This document shows, piece by piece, positions 26,541 to 35,427 of a stretch of 64,000 bases of DNA; the stretch's first letter is position 1; the number at the start of each line of letters is the position of its first letter. Position numbers and translations under genes: made by a program. The stretch covers positions 3,472,001 to 3,536,000 of the forward strand of contig CAWUEX030000002.1 of the NCBI GenBank assembly GCA_963921305.4, given 5' to 3'. The notes below the pieces were generated by a model that searched no databases, was not told the DNA's origin, and was given only the letters and a program-made list of their open reading frames with translations. The DNA is from CAWUEX02 sp963921305. Lineage in GTDB: Bacteria > Pseudomonadota > Alphaproteobacteria > Rhodospirillales > Rhodospirillaceae.

Positions 26541-27625
26541 CTCGGGCTGCCGTCGAGCCGCGTTGCGCTGATCCGCACCAGGCGCTTGCCGACGTTGGTG
26601 CCCTGAAACAATCCAACAAAGGCGCTGGGCGCGTTTTCCAGACCGTCGATGATATCATCGCGGTAGTTGAGTTTACCGTCCTTGATCCAAGCGCTCATGG
26701 CGGCGCGGCCTTCGTCATATTCATCGACATAGTCGTGGACGATGAACATCGGCTTATCCATCTTCCACGTCCAGGGTGAGCCATCGTCTTCGAGCGTGTT
26801 GTACTGATCCGTCGCACCAACATAGGAAACCCGCCCGCCGGCGTTCATGTGCTGCAAGACGGCTTCGGCCATCGGACCGCCGACATTGTCGTAGTAAATG
26901 TCCACTCCTTTTGGACAGGCCCGCTTGATGGCCGCGGACATATCGTTGACGGCCTTGTAGTTGATACCGGCATCGAACCCCATCTCTTCGGTGATGAAAC
27001 GGATCTTTTCCTCTGAAGAGGTAAGGCCGATCACGGTTGCGCCGTGAATTTTGCCCAGTTGACCGGCCAGATGTCCCACCGCACCGGCGGCGGTTGAGAC
27101 CACCATCACATCACCCGGCTTCGGTTGACACTCGCGCATAACTGAAAAGTAGGCCGTCATGCCGGGTCGGCCGAGCACGCTAGCGGCGGTATTCAGCGGG
27201 CCGAGTCCTTCGTCAACCACCCGCAGCCCGGAGCGATTGTGGATGTAATGGCCCTTGCCGTCGGTCAAAGCGTAGTTCTGCCAACCGAGCACGCCGTTGA
27301 CGACATCACCGTCTTTAAACTCCGGATGGTGGGACTTCACCACCTCACCGACGATGTCACCCAGCATCACACCGTAAAGCGGAACGACCTCAACATTTCT
27401 TGGGGTCGCGTTCATGACCAGGCGCTGAAACGGATCGACGGACAGATACAGACTGCGCACCAGCACTTGGCCAGGTGCCGGTGCGGGGATGACATCTTCA
27501 ACAAATTTGAAATCGTCGACGGTTGGCGTACCGATGGGATGATTGGCCAGCACCCAGCGCTGATGGGTTTCATTGGCTTCCGGCTGCCAGCCGGTGTGCA
27601 AAACTTCGGTCACAGCTTTGGACAT
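26537..27625 (-). CDS. NADP-dependent medium-chain reductase (prostaglandin reductase/curcumin reductase type)
   Basis: The 362-residue zinc-independent MDR protein has LSVDPFQRLVMN, LGRPGMTAYFSVMRECQPKP and the cofactor motif VVSTAAGAVGHLAGQLGKI, then YYDNVGGPMAEAVLQHMN. These are characteristic of alkenal/one double-bond reductases that use NADPH. The gene is monocistronic in appearance and lies 126 bases from the Rieske gene terminus, downstream in the same direction. The substrate is unknown. Confidence 0.9.
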   Translation of the reverse strand: MSKAVTEVLHTGWQPEANETHQRWVLANHPIGTPTVDDFKFVEDVIPAPAPGQVLVRSLYLSVDPFQRLVMNATPRNVEVVPLYGVMLGDIVGEVVKSHHPEFKDGDVVNGVLGWQNYALTDGKGHYIHNRSGLRVVDEGLGPLNTAASVLGRPGMTAYFSVMRECQPKPGDVMVVSTAAGAVGHLAGQLGKIHGATVIGLTSSEEKIRFITEEMGFDAGINYKAVNDMSAAIKRACPKGVDIYYDNVGGPMAEAVLQHMNAGGRVSYVGATDQYNTLEDDGSPWTWKMDKPMFIVHDYVDEYDEGRAAMSAWIKDGKLNYRDDIIDGLENAPSAFVGLFQGTNVGKRLVRISATRLDGSPS

Positions 27626-27693
27626 GTCCCCTCCCGGTTTGGGACAGTCTTAAAGGTGCCGCTTCATTCTGCAAGTCTCACAAAAGGACCGGC

Positions 27694-27724
27694 AAAAGAA
27701 AACGCCGGCCCGAAGGCCGGCGTT
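27694..27724 (-). terminator. Rho-independent terminator after the Rieske gene
   Basis: AACGCCGGCC (27701-27710) and GGCCGGCGTT (27715-27724) form a perfect 10-bp stem with a four-base loop. On the minus strand it is followed by TTTTCTTTT. It lies 27 bases past the oxygenase stop. Confidence 0.85.
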
Positions 27725-27751
27725 GTGTGTGTCGAGGTGTGGTGAGGTGAC

Positions 27752-28924
27752 TTACTCAGCGGCCTCGCGCACCGGGTCGGCTTCCGGCAAAGCGGCATAC
27801 GTCGGAGCTTCGTCAAGCACCCAAGCTTTGCTCTCGCGCCGGTACGGGCACGGGATCGCGGTGACCACATCACCCTTGGCACGCAGCGCATTGATCTCTT
27901 CGTGATTGAGGCGCCACCCGTTCTCATTCCACTCGCTGAGTTTGCTGCGGTACTGAACCAGAACCCGGTCGTGCGGCATGAGCACTTCCTTGGTGGTCGT
28001 TGGTGGCGTCAACCTGGGCTCGAGTTTCTCGACAACCACGATGTCTTCCTTGGCGACAAACAGGTTGCGCTCCATGATTTTCTTGTCGAGGAACTTATTG
28101 AGCCAGTCGAACCTGGTGATGGCCATATTGCGCAGATTCACGAGAAAGATACGGGTCTTGTCTTCTTCGATCGGCGCTTCAAACATGTACTGGTGCATGT
28201 GCATGCCTGCGGACAAGTGAATGTAGGTCCACATCTGGTTGGGACCGTAGGTGCCCGATCCCGCCTGCATCTTGCCGCCCTCGGGACGGAACCGCTTCAT
28301 CAGCCAATTCTTGAGCGGCGGCGCATCGAAGGTGTGCATAAAGCCGAAGCCCCAGTCGTTGTTCTTGTAGGGCTCCAGTTCGTTGACCTTGTATTCTTCT
28401 TCCTTCTCGCCCTGATAGCCGTGGGTGGAGTGAACGTATTCGTTGTGCGCCGGGTCGAGACCGTTCTCGATGGAGCGCTCGTAATTGTAATCAACGTCGA
28501 AAGTCTGAACGGTCGCGCGCCAGCCTTCGGTTTCGTATTCGTCGATCGGCATGATTGGCGGACGCTCGGCTTCCGGCAGATCGCCGAGGAAGGCGAAGAC
28601 AAGGCCGTATTTGTCGATGGTCGGGTAGGCATCGACACGGGCCCGGGGCGGAATCTTGCCGTTGATGCCCAGTGACGGAATGCGGGTGCACACGCCGTCG
28701 CGGGTAAAGCGCCAGCCATGATACGGGAATTGGACGGTGCCATCTTCCTTGCACTTACCGCCGGATAGAGCCCCGCCGCGGTGGACGCAGGTGTCTGAGA
28801 GCAGCGCCGGCCTGCCATCGCTGTCGCGGAAGGCAACGAAATTATGCTTCAGAATCCGGACACGGATCGGGCTGTCTGTCAGCTCCTCGCTGATGCACAC
28901 CGGGTACCAAAAATTCATGTACAT
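27752..28924 (-). CDS. Rieske-type ring-hydroxylating oxygenase alpha subunit, one cluster Cys missing
   Basis: The 390-residue protein has the layout of Rieske non-heme iron oxygenases. The first cluster half is normal (CVHRGG, Cys46 and His48). The second half, usually CPYHGW, reads FPYHGW: residue 66 is Phe (codon TTC, 28727-28729) and His69 is kept. Cys58, eight residues earlier, is the only nearby Cys. The catalytic iron site looks intact, with DPAHNEYVH (Asp157, His160, His165). Reductase and ferredoxin partners are not adjacent. It is divergent from an MFS transporter, with an FNR-like box between them. Substrate unknown. Confidence 0.88.
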   Translation of the reverse strand: MYMNFWYPVCISEELTDSPIRVRILKHNFVAFRDSDGRPALLSDTCVHRGGALSGGKCKEDGTVQFPYHGWRFTRDGVCTRIPSLGINGKIPPRARVDAYPTIDKYGLVFAFLGDLPEAERPPIMPIDEYETEGWRATVQTFDVDYNYERSIENGLDPAHNEYVHSTHGYQGEKEEEYKVNELEPYKNNDWGFGFMHTFDAPPLKNWLMKRFRPEGGKMQAGSGTYGPNQMWTYIHLSAGMHMHQYMFEAPIEEDKTRIFLVNLRNMAITRFDWLNKFLDKKIMERNLFVAKEDIVVVEKLEPRLTPPTTTKEVLMPHDRVLVQYRSKLSEWNENGWRLNHEEINALRAKGDVVTAIPCPYRRESKAWVLDEAPTYAALPEADPVREAAE

Positions 28925-29280
28925 GGCGGAAATCCTCCTCTCTCACCAGAGTCCCTCAGGCATGACCCCCGGGATCACATAAAACTTCTACGGTTTATAT
29001 GACCGTTTTGGATTGTCGCCGGTTTGATCGGGATCAAATTTGGGCCACTTTTCACCCGCTAGAGTGGCCTCCACGCTGCATCCGCCCTCCGGTCTCGGGC
29101 GCTAAATGCTTGAGAAATTGAAGATTTTGCTTTGCATTCCGGTCCGGTCGCGCAGATAACAGGGGCCGCCCATTGTTCGGACAGGGAAAATGGCGGCGCG
29201 GTCCGATGTGATCGGACTTACTCCTGCTGGGCGTATTTGTATCAGGCCGTTTTCGGCAAATTTGTTAGAGCTTCAAGTTA
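28925..29280. other. Divergent regulatory region between the Rieske oxygenase and MFS genes
   Basis: These 356 bases contain no gene. They must hold the promoters of both divergent genes. The one clear element is the FNR/FixK-type palindrome at 29024-29037 (own entry). The segment 28978-29000 is AT-rich. Confidence 0.6.
29024..29037. promoter_or_regulatory. FNR/FixK-type palindromic box
   Basis: TTGAT, four bases (CGGG), ATCAA is a perfect match to the consensus bound by FNR/FixK family regulators. It is centred about 106 bases before the Rieske start and about 250 before the MFS start. Binding is inferred from the match alone. Confidence 0.55.
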
Positions 29281-30510
29281 ATGACAGACGTTTCCGCCCC
29301 CTCTTCCGAAGCCCAAGGATCCCTGCCCAAGACCGTCGGGCTGGTTCTGTCCTACGGCATGTTGATCAGCGCCATCGGCAATAACTTTCTGATCACGATC
29401 TTGCCGCCGCTGGGCCGTGAGATGGGATTTGTGGAATGGCAGGTGGGCCTGATTCTGGCCGTCGGCGGTATTTTCATGCTGATTACCGGGCCGATCTGGG
29501 GCCGCGTCAGTGAGGACTGGGGACGCAAAAAAGTCATTCTGTTTGGCGCTGTCGGCTATATCGTCACGACGGCAGCTTTCGCGGTGACCATCGACCTGCG
29601 CCTGGCAAGTGTGCTGAGCGCGTTCGTCTGTTTCCTCCTCCTCGTCGCGATCCGGGCGCTCTACACGTTGACATCCGGCGCAATCTATCCAGCGACCATG
29701 GCCATGGTCGCGGATATGACCAGCCGCGAAAAGCGCGCCGGCGGCGTGGCACTGATTAGTGCGGCCTGGGGCATGGGCTCTGTGGTCGGCCCGGCGATCG
29801 CTGCCGCATTCTCAGCGCTGACGCCGACGGCACCGTTCTATGCCGTCACCTTGATGGGGTTCGCCGCGTTCGCCTTTTACGTCTATTGGCTACATGAGCC
29901 GCAACGGCATAAGACTCCGGAAAAGACCGGCTTCCGCCACATCATGACACCGGTGATCTTGAGTATCTCCTTCGGGTTCATGGTGCTGATCCTCGGCAAC
30001 GTGGCCATGATCACCGTGCTCGGCTTCCACTTTCAGGACACCTTCGAATTGAGCACAGCGGCGACCGCACGAAATGTCGGGATTGCGCTGTCTGCGTCTG
30101 CGATCACCCAGGTGATCATTCAGATCGGCGTGATTCCCCGGCTGGGATGGTCCCCCCGCCGTATGATTACGGTGGGCCTGCCGATCGCCGTCGTCGCCGT
30201 CTTCTTCGTCATGACCGCGCCGACGCTGCCGGCGATCGTCGGGGCAATGATGCTGTTCGGCATCGGCGGTGGCGTGGGATGGCCCGCCTATATGACCGCC
30301 GCGTCCCTGGCCGCTGGTCCTGAAAACCAGGGCAGCGTCGCCGGACTCACGTCCGCGTTCCAGGCGGTGGGCTTCATGATTGGCCCGCTGCTGGGCGCCA
30401 TCGCCTATCAAATCAATCCGGATGCACCGTTCTACATCTGCGGAGGCTTGCTGGTGGTGGCCGTCATCCTCGCCAACACACTGCCGATGCCGGCGCCGGA
30501 CCATCACTAA
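29281..30510 (+). CDS. Major facilitator superfamily transporter
   Basis: The 409-residue protein has 12 hydrophobic helices in two halves. The loop after helix 2 has the MFS signature GRVSEDWGRKKVILFG. LISAAWGMGSVVGPAIAAAF in the fifth helix resembles the antiporter motif of drug-efflux members (related to TetA/Bcr). The substrate cannot be fixed. It is divergent from the Rieske oxygenase and followed after 20 bases by a small exported protein gene, likely in one transcript. Confidence 0.9.
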   Translation: MTDVSAPSSEAQGSLPKTVGLVLSYGMLISAIGNNFLITILPPLGREMGFVEWQVGLILAVGGIFMLITGPIWGRVSEDWGRKKVILFGAVGYIVTTAAFAVTIDLRLASVLSAFVCFLLLVAIRALYTLTSGAIYPATMAMVADMTSREKRAGGVALISAAWGMGSVVGPAIAAAFSALTPTAPFYAVTLMGFAAFAFYVYWLHEPQRHKTPEKTGFRHIMTPVILSISFGFMVLILGNVAMITVLGFHFQDTFELSTAATARNVGIALSASAITQVIIQIGVIPRLGWSPRRMITVGLPIAVVAVFFVMTAPTLPAIVGAMMLFGIGGGVGWPAYMTAASLAAGPENQGSVAGLTSAFQAVGFMIGPLLGAIAYQINPDAPFYICGGLLVVAVILANTLPMPAPDHH

Positions 30511-30530
30511 TCGCTCACGAGGCCGATGAT

Positions 30531-31211
30531 ATGACTTTCCGTACAACCCTCGCTTCAGCGTTAACAGCCTGCGCGATCTTGAGCCTCCCCTACGCAGTGA
30601 GTGCGGCGGGCCAGACAGAAATCACGGACGAATTCTGCAACACCGTGCAGAAATCGATCATGAGCAACACGGTCGAAGCGGATACGGCAATCCACCCCGA
30701 CTGGGATGCTTTCCTGGAATCCAAGGCCTCAGTCGATCCGCTGCGCAATGAGCAATTCACAACCTTCGGCCCGGATGGCGATCCGCGCATGATCTCGTGC
30801 AAGTTCAAGTCCGCCGACCACATCCGTGAGGTCTACGGGGAAGACGCGGCGGCGGAAGAACCCCGGTCGTGCGAAGCGATCAACCGCGAAAATGTGCAGG
30901 CGGTTTTGGCGTCCCTCACCCCCGAGGAACAAGCGCGGCTCGCCGTCAACAACGATCAGATCGTGTTTGAAGAAGACGAAACCGTGTTCATGGGCGTGAA
31001 ATGGGTCGCACCGTTTAACTACGTTTGGACCGGTGAAGAAGGCGCCCTGCACATCAAGTCAAAACGGTTGCAGGTGGATTGGACCAACCTGTTGTTCCGC
31101 ATGGCGCCGGAGGCGTTTCGCGGCGCGCTGTACTGTCATCTCATCGCACCGGAGTATGTGAAAGCTCTGGTGCTCGGCGAAGCCGACGTGCCGCCGCCCG
31201 TTGAAGAGTAA
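30531..31211 (+). CDS. Exported protein of unknown function
   Basis: The 226-residue protein starts with a Sec signal peptide (cleavage likely after YAVSAAG). The mature part is hydrophilic with four Cys (in DEFCNTVQ, MISCKFKS, PRSCEAINR and ALYCHLIA), which could give two disulfides. No family is recognised. A GAGG sits nine bases before the ATG. It follows the MFS gene in the same direction and ends five bases from the convergent TonB-receptor gene. Confidence 0.75.
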   Translation: MTFRTTLASALTACAILSLPYAVSAAGQTEITDEFCNTVQKSIMSNTVEADTAIHPDWDAFLESKASVDPLRNEQFTTFGPDGDPRMISCKFKSADHIREVYGEDAAAEEPRSCEAINRENVQAVLASLTPEEQARLAVNNDQIVFEEDETVFMGVKWVAPFNYVWTGEEGALHIKSKRLQVDWTNLLFRMAPEAFRGALYCHLIAPEYVKALVLGEADVPPPVEE

Positions 31212-31215
31212 CCCG

Positions 31216-33417
31216 TCAGAAGCTGCGGGTCAGAGCCAGCGATACTGTGCGCGGCCGCAGCGGATTGAACTGCGACGTCGCGTTCAGACTAAAGCTGTTG
31301 CCGTAGGCGAACGTGTTCCCCCGCGAATTGATCAGGTTGGTCACCGCCAGCAAAGCCTGCCACTGCTCCCCTTCCAGCCCGGCGCGAAGATTGAGGCGAT
31401 GAAAGTCGCCCATGGCCGGCGACTGATCCCGGTCAAAGAATAGTGAAGAACGGCCAACGTAGCTGTAATCCGCACCGAGACGCAGATCGAGGCCGCGCCC
31501 CAGTGGCCGGACGTGGGTGACGCTGGCACTGCCGGTAAACCGCGCGATGGCCGGAAGGCGGTCTCCTTTGTCCGCGTTCAGAAACGCGTTGGCTTCGACA
31601 AGCTGCGGATCGTTCCAAATGGCAGCAAAGGTTACTGTCGTTCTGGTGCTCACGTGCGCCGCCGCCTGGAACTCCAGACCGTAGTTTTCCGCGTTGCCGG
31701 CGTTGGTGACGAAGAGAAACCCACTGGGCAATATCTGATCGGTCTGGATGTTTTTCCACTGCACGAAGAATGCCGCAACATCGACGTCTAAACGGTTGTC
31801 GAACAGGCGGGCCTTGAGACCGGCTTCGTAGCTCCAAAGGGAGTCTTCCGAAAAGGTCTGCGTTTTCAGAACGTCGTCACCGTCTTCATCAGGATCGTCA
31901 TCATCCAGATCAGGATCGAACAGAGCTGAGATCGGTGTGTTGATGTTGACGCCGCCGATACGAAAACCCTTGGCCGCTTGAACATAAAAATGCTGCTCAT
32001 CACTGGGCCGGTAGCTGACGGAATACCGGGGCGTGACGCTGGTCTTGGCGTTTTGCAGGTCGATTTCGCCCGTCTGGCCGCTCACCACACCCGTTGTCAG
32101 CGACGACACATCTAAGTTGCCGCGGCTGAGACGCAACCCGCCTGAGACCTCCCAGCGCGGCGTTAGACGTACGGATGCATCGCCGAAGATGGCGTACTCC
32201 TTAACGTCGTCGTCGCGGTCTTCGGCAAAAACTTCATCAGAGGGAAACCCATCGGTGGCGAACGCCTCGCCTGCGCCCGGCACCACGAACGACGTCCGCA
32301 GGTTCTGCGCCCGGGACAGATAGAAGCCGCCCACCAGCCACTTCACCCTGGGACCACTGTGGGCCAGCCGCATCTCTTGGATCAGGGTGCGAATTTTGTC
32401 GCGTGCAGTGAACGGACTGGGGCGGAGGGATAAACCGAGTAAATCGGGCACGGTCCGGGATGCGTCCGACTGGTTGGTGATGCGCCGGTGCACGAAGGTG
32501 GTGGCGGACGTAAATTCAGCCCAATCCAGGTCACCCGTGAAGACGGCGCCGGTCTGCACAATGCGGTCCGCGCGTGGCTCGGGCACGAGGTTCGAGCGCA
32601 GCAGTTCTCCAATTTCCGGCGAGAAGTACTGGGTATCATCGAGGTCGATCTTTTGCGCGTTGGCCGTCAGCAAGAGGGACCAGCGGTCACCGAGATCGGT
32701 CAGATAGGATAACCGGCCGCCGTAAATCACCGTGTCGTTGATGTTGTCGATGCCCAGGCTGGTGTCGTCGATGAATCCGCCGTAGCGGTCATAGAAGGCC
32801 GCCACGCGCAATGCGGACCGGCCGCGGGCAAGTGGCACGTTGAGCATGCCGTCGGCGCCGTAGTTGAGGTCACCGCTTTGCACCAGCCCCCCTTGAATAC
32901 TGACCTGCCCCGCCAATGCATCGGCATCGGGTTTGTTGGTAATGATGCGGTAGGTGCCACCGAGGGACCCGGCACCGAACAGCGTGCCTTGCGGCCCGCG
33001 CAGCACTTCGACCCGCTCGACATCGATCAGGCGGAAATCCGGGTTGGTGTCGCTGAACACCAGCGGGGATTCGTCGATATACACCCCGACCGTCGATTGG
33101 GTGCGTTCCGCCAGCGGACCGTCCGACTGTCCACGCAGGAAGATCTTGTTCCGGCCTGGACCGAGGTTGGTCATGCTGAGCCCGGCAACGAGCGGCATCA
33201 GGTCGGCGGTCTCCCGGACGTTCAAATCTTCCAGACGTTCCGCCGGAACCGACGCCACACTCATGGGCACGTCCTGGATGGCTTCCCGCCGCTTGGTCGA
33301 GGTCACAATCAGTTCTTCGAGCGCCCGGTCGCCTGGAGCGATCCGGCGGGGACGTTCAGAGCGCGGCTGCCGTGCCGGGCGCGGCGTGGGCGCGGCTTGG
33401 GTTTGAAACACCCGCAC
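31216..33417 (-). CDS. TonB-dependent receptor, plug and barrel part (5' frame broken)
   Basis: The 733-codon frame encodes a TonB box-like EELIVTSTKR, a plug with VERVEVLRGPQGTLFGAGS, and a full 22-strand-type barrel ending in the usual terminal Phe (SLALTRSF). It continues upstream as FQFVDDRTVRVFQ without a proper start, because the N-terminal signalling domain lies in another frame across a run of nine G (33454-33462). A run of 7 or 10 G would join them. An Asp-rich loop (DPDLDDDDPDEDGDD) sits in the barrel. With the sigma factor and FecR upstream it forms a FecI-FecR-FecA-type trans-envelope signalling system. Ligand unknown. Confidence 0.88.
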   Translation of the reverse strand: MRVFQTQAAPTPRPARQPRSERPRRIAPGDRALEELIVTSTKRREAIQDVPMSVASVPAERLEDLNVRETADLMPLVAGLSMTNLGPGRNKIFLRGQSDGPLAERTQSTVGVYIDESPLVFSDTNPDFRLIDVERVEVLRGPQGTLFGAGSLGGTYRIITNKPDADALAGQVSIQGGLVQSGDLNYGADGMLNVPLARGRSALRVAAFYDRYGGFIDDTSLGIDNINDTVIYGGRLSYLTDLGDRWSLLLTANAQKIDLDDTQYFSPEIGELLRSNLVPEPRADRIVQTGAVFTGDLDWAEFTSATTFVHRRITNQSDASRTVPDLLGLSLRPSPFTARDKIRTLIQEMRLAHSGPRVKWLVGGFYLSRAQNLRTSFVVPGAGEAFATDGFPSDEVFAEDRDDDVKEYAIFGDASVRLTPRWEVSGGLRLSRGNLDVSSLTTGVVSGQTGEIDLQNAKTSVTPRYSVSYRPSDEQHFYVQAAKGFRIGGVNINTPISALFDPDLDDDDPDEDGDDVLKTQTFSEDSLWSYEAGLKARLFDNRLDVDVAAFFVQWKNIQTDQILPSGFLFVTNAGNAENYGLEFQAAAHVSTRTTVTFAAIWNDPQLVEANAFLNADKGDRLPAIARFTGSASVTHVRPLGRGLDLRLGADYSYVGRSSLFFDRDQSPAMGDFHRLNLRAGLEGEQWQALLAVTNLINSRGNTFAYGNSFSLNATSQFNPLRPRTVSLALTRSF

Positions 33418-33773
33418 GGTGCGGTCATCGACGAACTGAAAGCTGTTGCCGCTCCCCCCCCCAGCAACAGGCGCAACCCTTCTGCGGTGGTGTAGAGACC
33501 GCTGAGACGCGGAGATAGCTGGCTGGGCGCAGATGCATCATCCAGCCCGATGGAAATATTACCCTGTAGCGCGAAGGCGATCAGCGCCTCGGACAGGGGC
33601 TGTGACGCGACTTCAAAAAAGGTGAGTTGCGACGATGCCGGCGGCGGCGCGGGAAACAATGCTGGCGTGACCGGCTGCGCATTTGCGCTGCCCACCAGGA
33701 CAGCAAACACTAGAGCGGGCACTCCCCTAAAAGACCCGCTCAACCTCCCCAAACTGCGACCCGGCAATGTCAC
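33309..33773 (-). CDS. Signal peptide and STN domain of the same TonB-dependent receptor, out of frame with the barrel
   Basis: This frame starts at a GTG (33773) with GAGGG just upstream, directly after fecR. It encodes a signal peptide (ending SANAQP) and a secretin/TonB short N-terminal domain (FFEVASQPLSEALIAFALQG, LSPRLSGLYTTAEGLRLLL). After LLLGGG the frame leaves the receptor sequence and runs about 45 unrelated Arg/Pro-rich codons to a stop. The correct continuation is in the frame of the barrel feature. The domain normally contacts FecR. Confidence 0.85.
   Translation of the reverse strand: MTLPGRSLGRLSGSFRGVPALVFAVLVGSANAQPVTPALFPAPPPASSQLTFFEVASQPLSEALIAFALQGNISIGLDDASAPSQLSPRLSGLYTTAEGLRLLLGGGAATAFSSSMTAPCGCFKPKPRPRRARHGSRALNVPAGSLQATGRSKN
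33454..33462 (-). repeat. Run of nine G (coding strand) at the receptor frameshift
   Basis: Nine C on the plus strand, nine G in the coding direction, exactly where the STN frame and the barrel frame part. Loss of two or gain of one G restores one reading frame. It could be a slippage site for phase variation, an ordinary mutation or an assembly error. Confidence 0.85.
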
Positions 33774-33779
33774 GCCCTC

Positions 33780-34799
33780 TTATTCAGCCGGTGCCATCCG
33801 GATCGTCCCATCTGGATCAAAGGTGACGGTCAATTCCATCAGGTCGGCAAGACGTTGGACCATGACCTCAGGCGTATCAATATTCAACACGCCTGTGAAC
33901 GCCATGGCGTCAACACCGGCCCCGGAAACCCGAATATCGTTCTCCCCATAGCGCGACAGATCGGCGATGACCTGCCGCAGTGGCGTCTCCCGGTAGACCA
34001 ATTGCCCCCGCCGCCACGCCGTCAGCCGCTCCGTGTCGGCGACGAACAGAGTCACCGCAGCAACCTCGGTGTTGATCTCCGCACCTTGTTCAGCCGTCAG
34101 CACGTGCTCGGGTTCGTCCTGGATGTTCTGTGTGGGACTGACGGCAACGCGGCCCTCGGCCACGGCGACAGAGAATCCGGACGCGGTCAGGCGCACATTG
34201 AACTGCGTCCCCAGCACCGACACCTGCCCCTGCCCGGCCCGCACCACAAAGGGCCGCGCTTCATCGCGGGCGACAGCGAAAAAGGCTTCGCCACGCGCCA
34301 ATTCGACGCGCCGTTCGCCTTCGGACAAGGCCACGGTCACTTCAGTGGCTGTGTTGAGGGTGACAGTTGAACCGTCAGCCAGGGTAACGTCGCGGCGTTC
34401 GCCTAAGGCCGTGGTGTAGACGGCAGCGTCACTTGAGGGCGCCGGCGCCGGCGGTTGAACGGCAACAAAGAGGACAGCGACCACGGCAGCAACGGCCCCC
34501 GCGAACTGTGGTGTCAAGCCTGGACGGAAAAACGGCCGCAGAAAACCGCCGAGCGCCGCGAACAGGCCTCCGCCTTCCTCCGCTGCCCGCGCTTCCGGGC
34601 CGAACCGCGCGCGGATGGCGTCAGCAACGTCGGCCGAAGCGATCCAGGCCGCTTCCAACCGGCGATAGGCCTCGCCATGGGCGGGGTCAGCTTCCATCCA
34701 GAGGACATAGGCCTCAATATCCTGCTCAGGCAGATCGCCGCCGTTCAGGCGCTCCACCCATTTCAGGGCCTCAGCATCAATACGGTCTTGCTCGCTCAT
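33780..34799 (-). CDS. FecR family anti-sigma/sigma-regulator protein
   Basis: FecR proteins span the inner membrane and relay receptor occupancy to their sigma factor. The 339-residue product has an N-terminal cytoplasmic domain (ALKWVERLNGGDLPEQDIEA, LEAAWIASADVADAI), one membrane segment near residues 98-118, and a periplasmic FecR domain (YTTALGERRDVTLADGSTVT, VLGTQFNVR) followed by an STN-like region near the C terminus (ETPLRQVIADLSRYGENDIR). I start at ATG 34799 (MSEQDR); 12 upstream codons are not conserved. It lies between the sigma gene and the receptor. Confidence 0.93.
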   Translation of the reverse strand: MSEQDRIDAEALKWVERLNGGDLPEQDIEAYVLWMEADPAHGEAYRRLEAAWIASADVADAIRARFGPEARAAEEGGGLFAALGGFLRPFFRPGLTPQFAGAVAAVVAVLFVAVQPPAPAPSSDAAVYTTALGERRDVTLADGSTVTLNTATEVTVALSEGERRVELARGEAFFAVARDEARPFVVRAGQGQVSVLGTQFNVRLTASGFSVAVAEGRVAVSPTQNIQDEPEHVLTAEQGAEINTEVAAVTLFVADTERLTAWRRGQLVYRETPLRQVIADLSRYGENDIRVSGAGVDAMAFTGVLNIDTPEVMVQRLADLMELTVTFDPDGTIRMAPAE

Positions 34800-34911
34800 C
34801 GCAGGCGTTCCAGTCGGCCAGGCACACCCGGCCACAGTTGTTCAAATGGTAGACGCTGCCGCAGGCTCCCCGCCTCCATTGATATACCGAGATTTCTCCA
34901 GGGCCTGCAGG

Positions 34912-35427
34912 TCATTTGAGCACCTCCGCAACCCCGCGCAGGGCCTTCATCATGTGCTTTTCAACCGTGCTCTTCGACAGTCCCATCTTTTCGGCGACTT
35001 CGGCGTAGGACAGCCCGTCGATCTTATGCAGCACAAAAGCCTGTCTGACCTTCGGGGTGAGTTCGTCCAGGGCCGCAAGCAAACGCTCGACCTGCTCGCG
35101 CCCCTCCACCTGTGCCTGGGCGTCGGGCGCGGGATCAACAAAGTCATCGCCGCTACGTTCGGTGCGGGTCTCGCCATACGCGGAGTCCCGTGTGCGGGCC
35201 CGCGACGCACGCCGGATGAAATCCACCGACAGATTACGTGCGACCGTGAAGGCAAACGCTTGGGGGTTTTCGACAGTGTCTGTGGCCAACGCGCCATGCA
35301 GCTTAAGTAGGGTTTCCTGCAGCACATCGTCGGCGTCGGCTTCATTGCCGAGCCGGGTAATGAGAAACCGGCGCAGCAGCGCCTGAAACGGGGCGACCAC
35401 CGCCTGAAATTGGCTGTCGTCGTTCAT
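34912..35427 (-). CDS. ECF RNA polymerase sigma factor, FecI-like
   Basis: The 171-residue sigma factor has region 2 (DADDVLQETLLKLHGAL, NPQAFAFTVARNLSVDFIRR) and region 4 (LDELTPKVRQAFVLHKIDGL, then SYAEVAEKMGLSKSTVEKHM), with an acidic linker between. Placement ahead of fecR and a TonB receptor identifies it as the FecI-type member of a cell-surface signalling operon, so it probably directs transcription of the receptor. Confidence 0.94.
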   Translation of the reverse strand: MNDDSQFQAVVAPFQALLRRFLITRLGNEADADDVLQETLLKLHGALATDTVENPQAFAFTVARNLSVDFIRRASRARTRDSAYGETRTERSGDDFVDPAPDAQAQVEGREQVERLLAALDELTPKVRQAFVLHKIDGLSYAEVAEKMGLSKSTVEKHMMKALRGVAEVLK

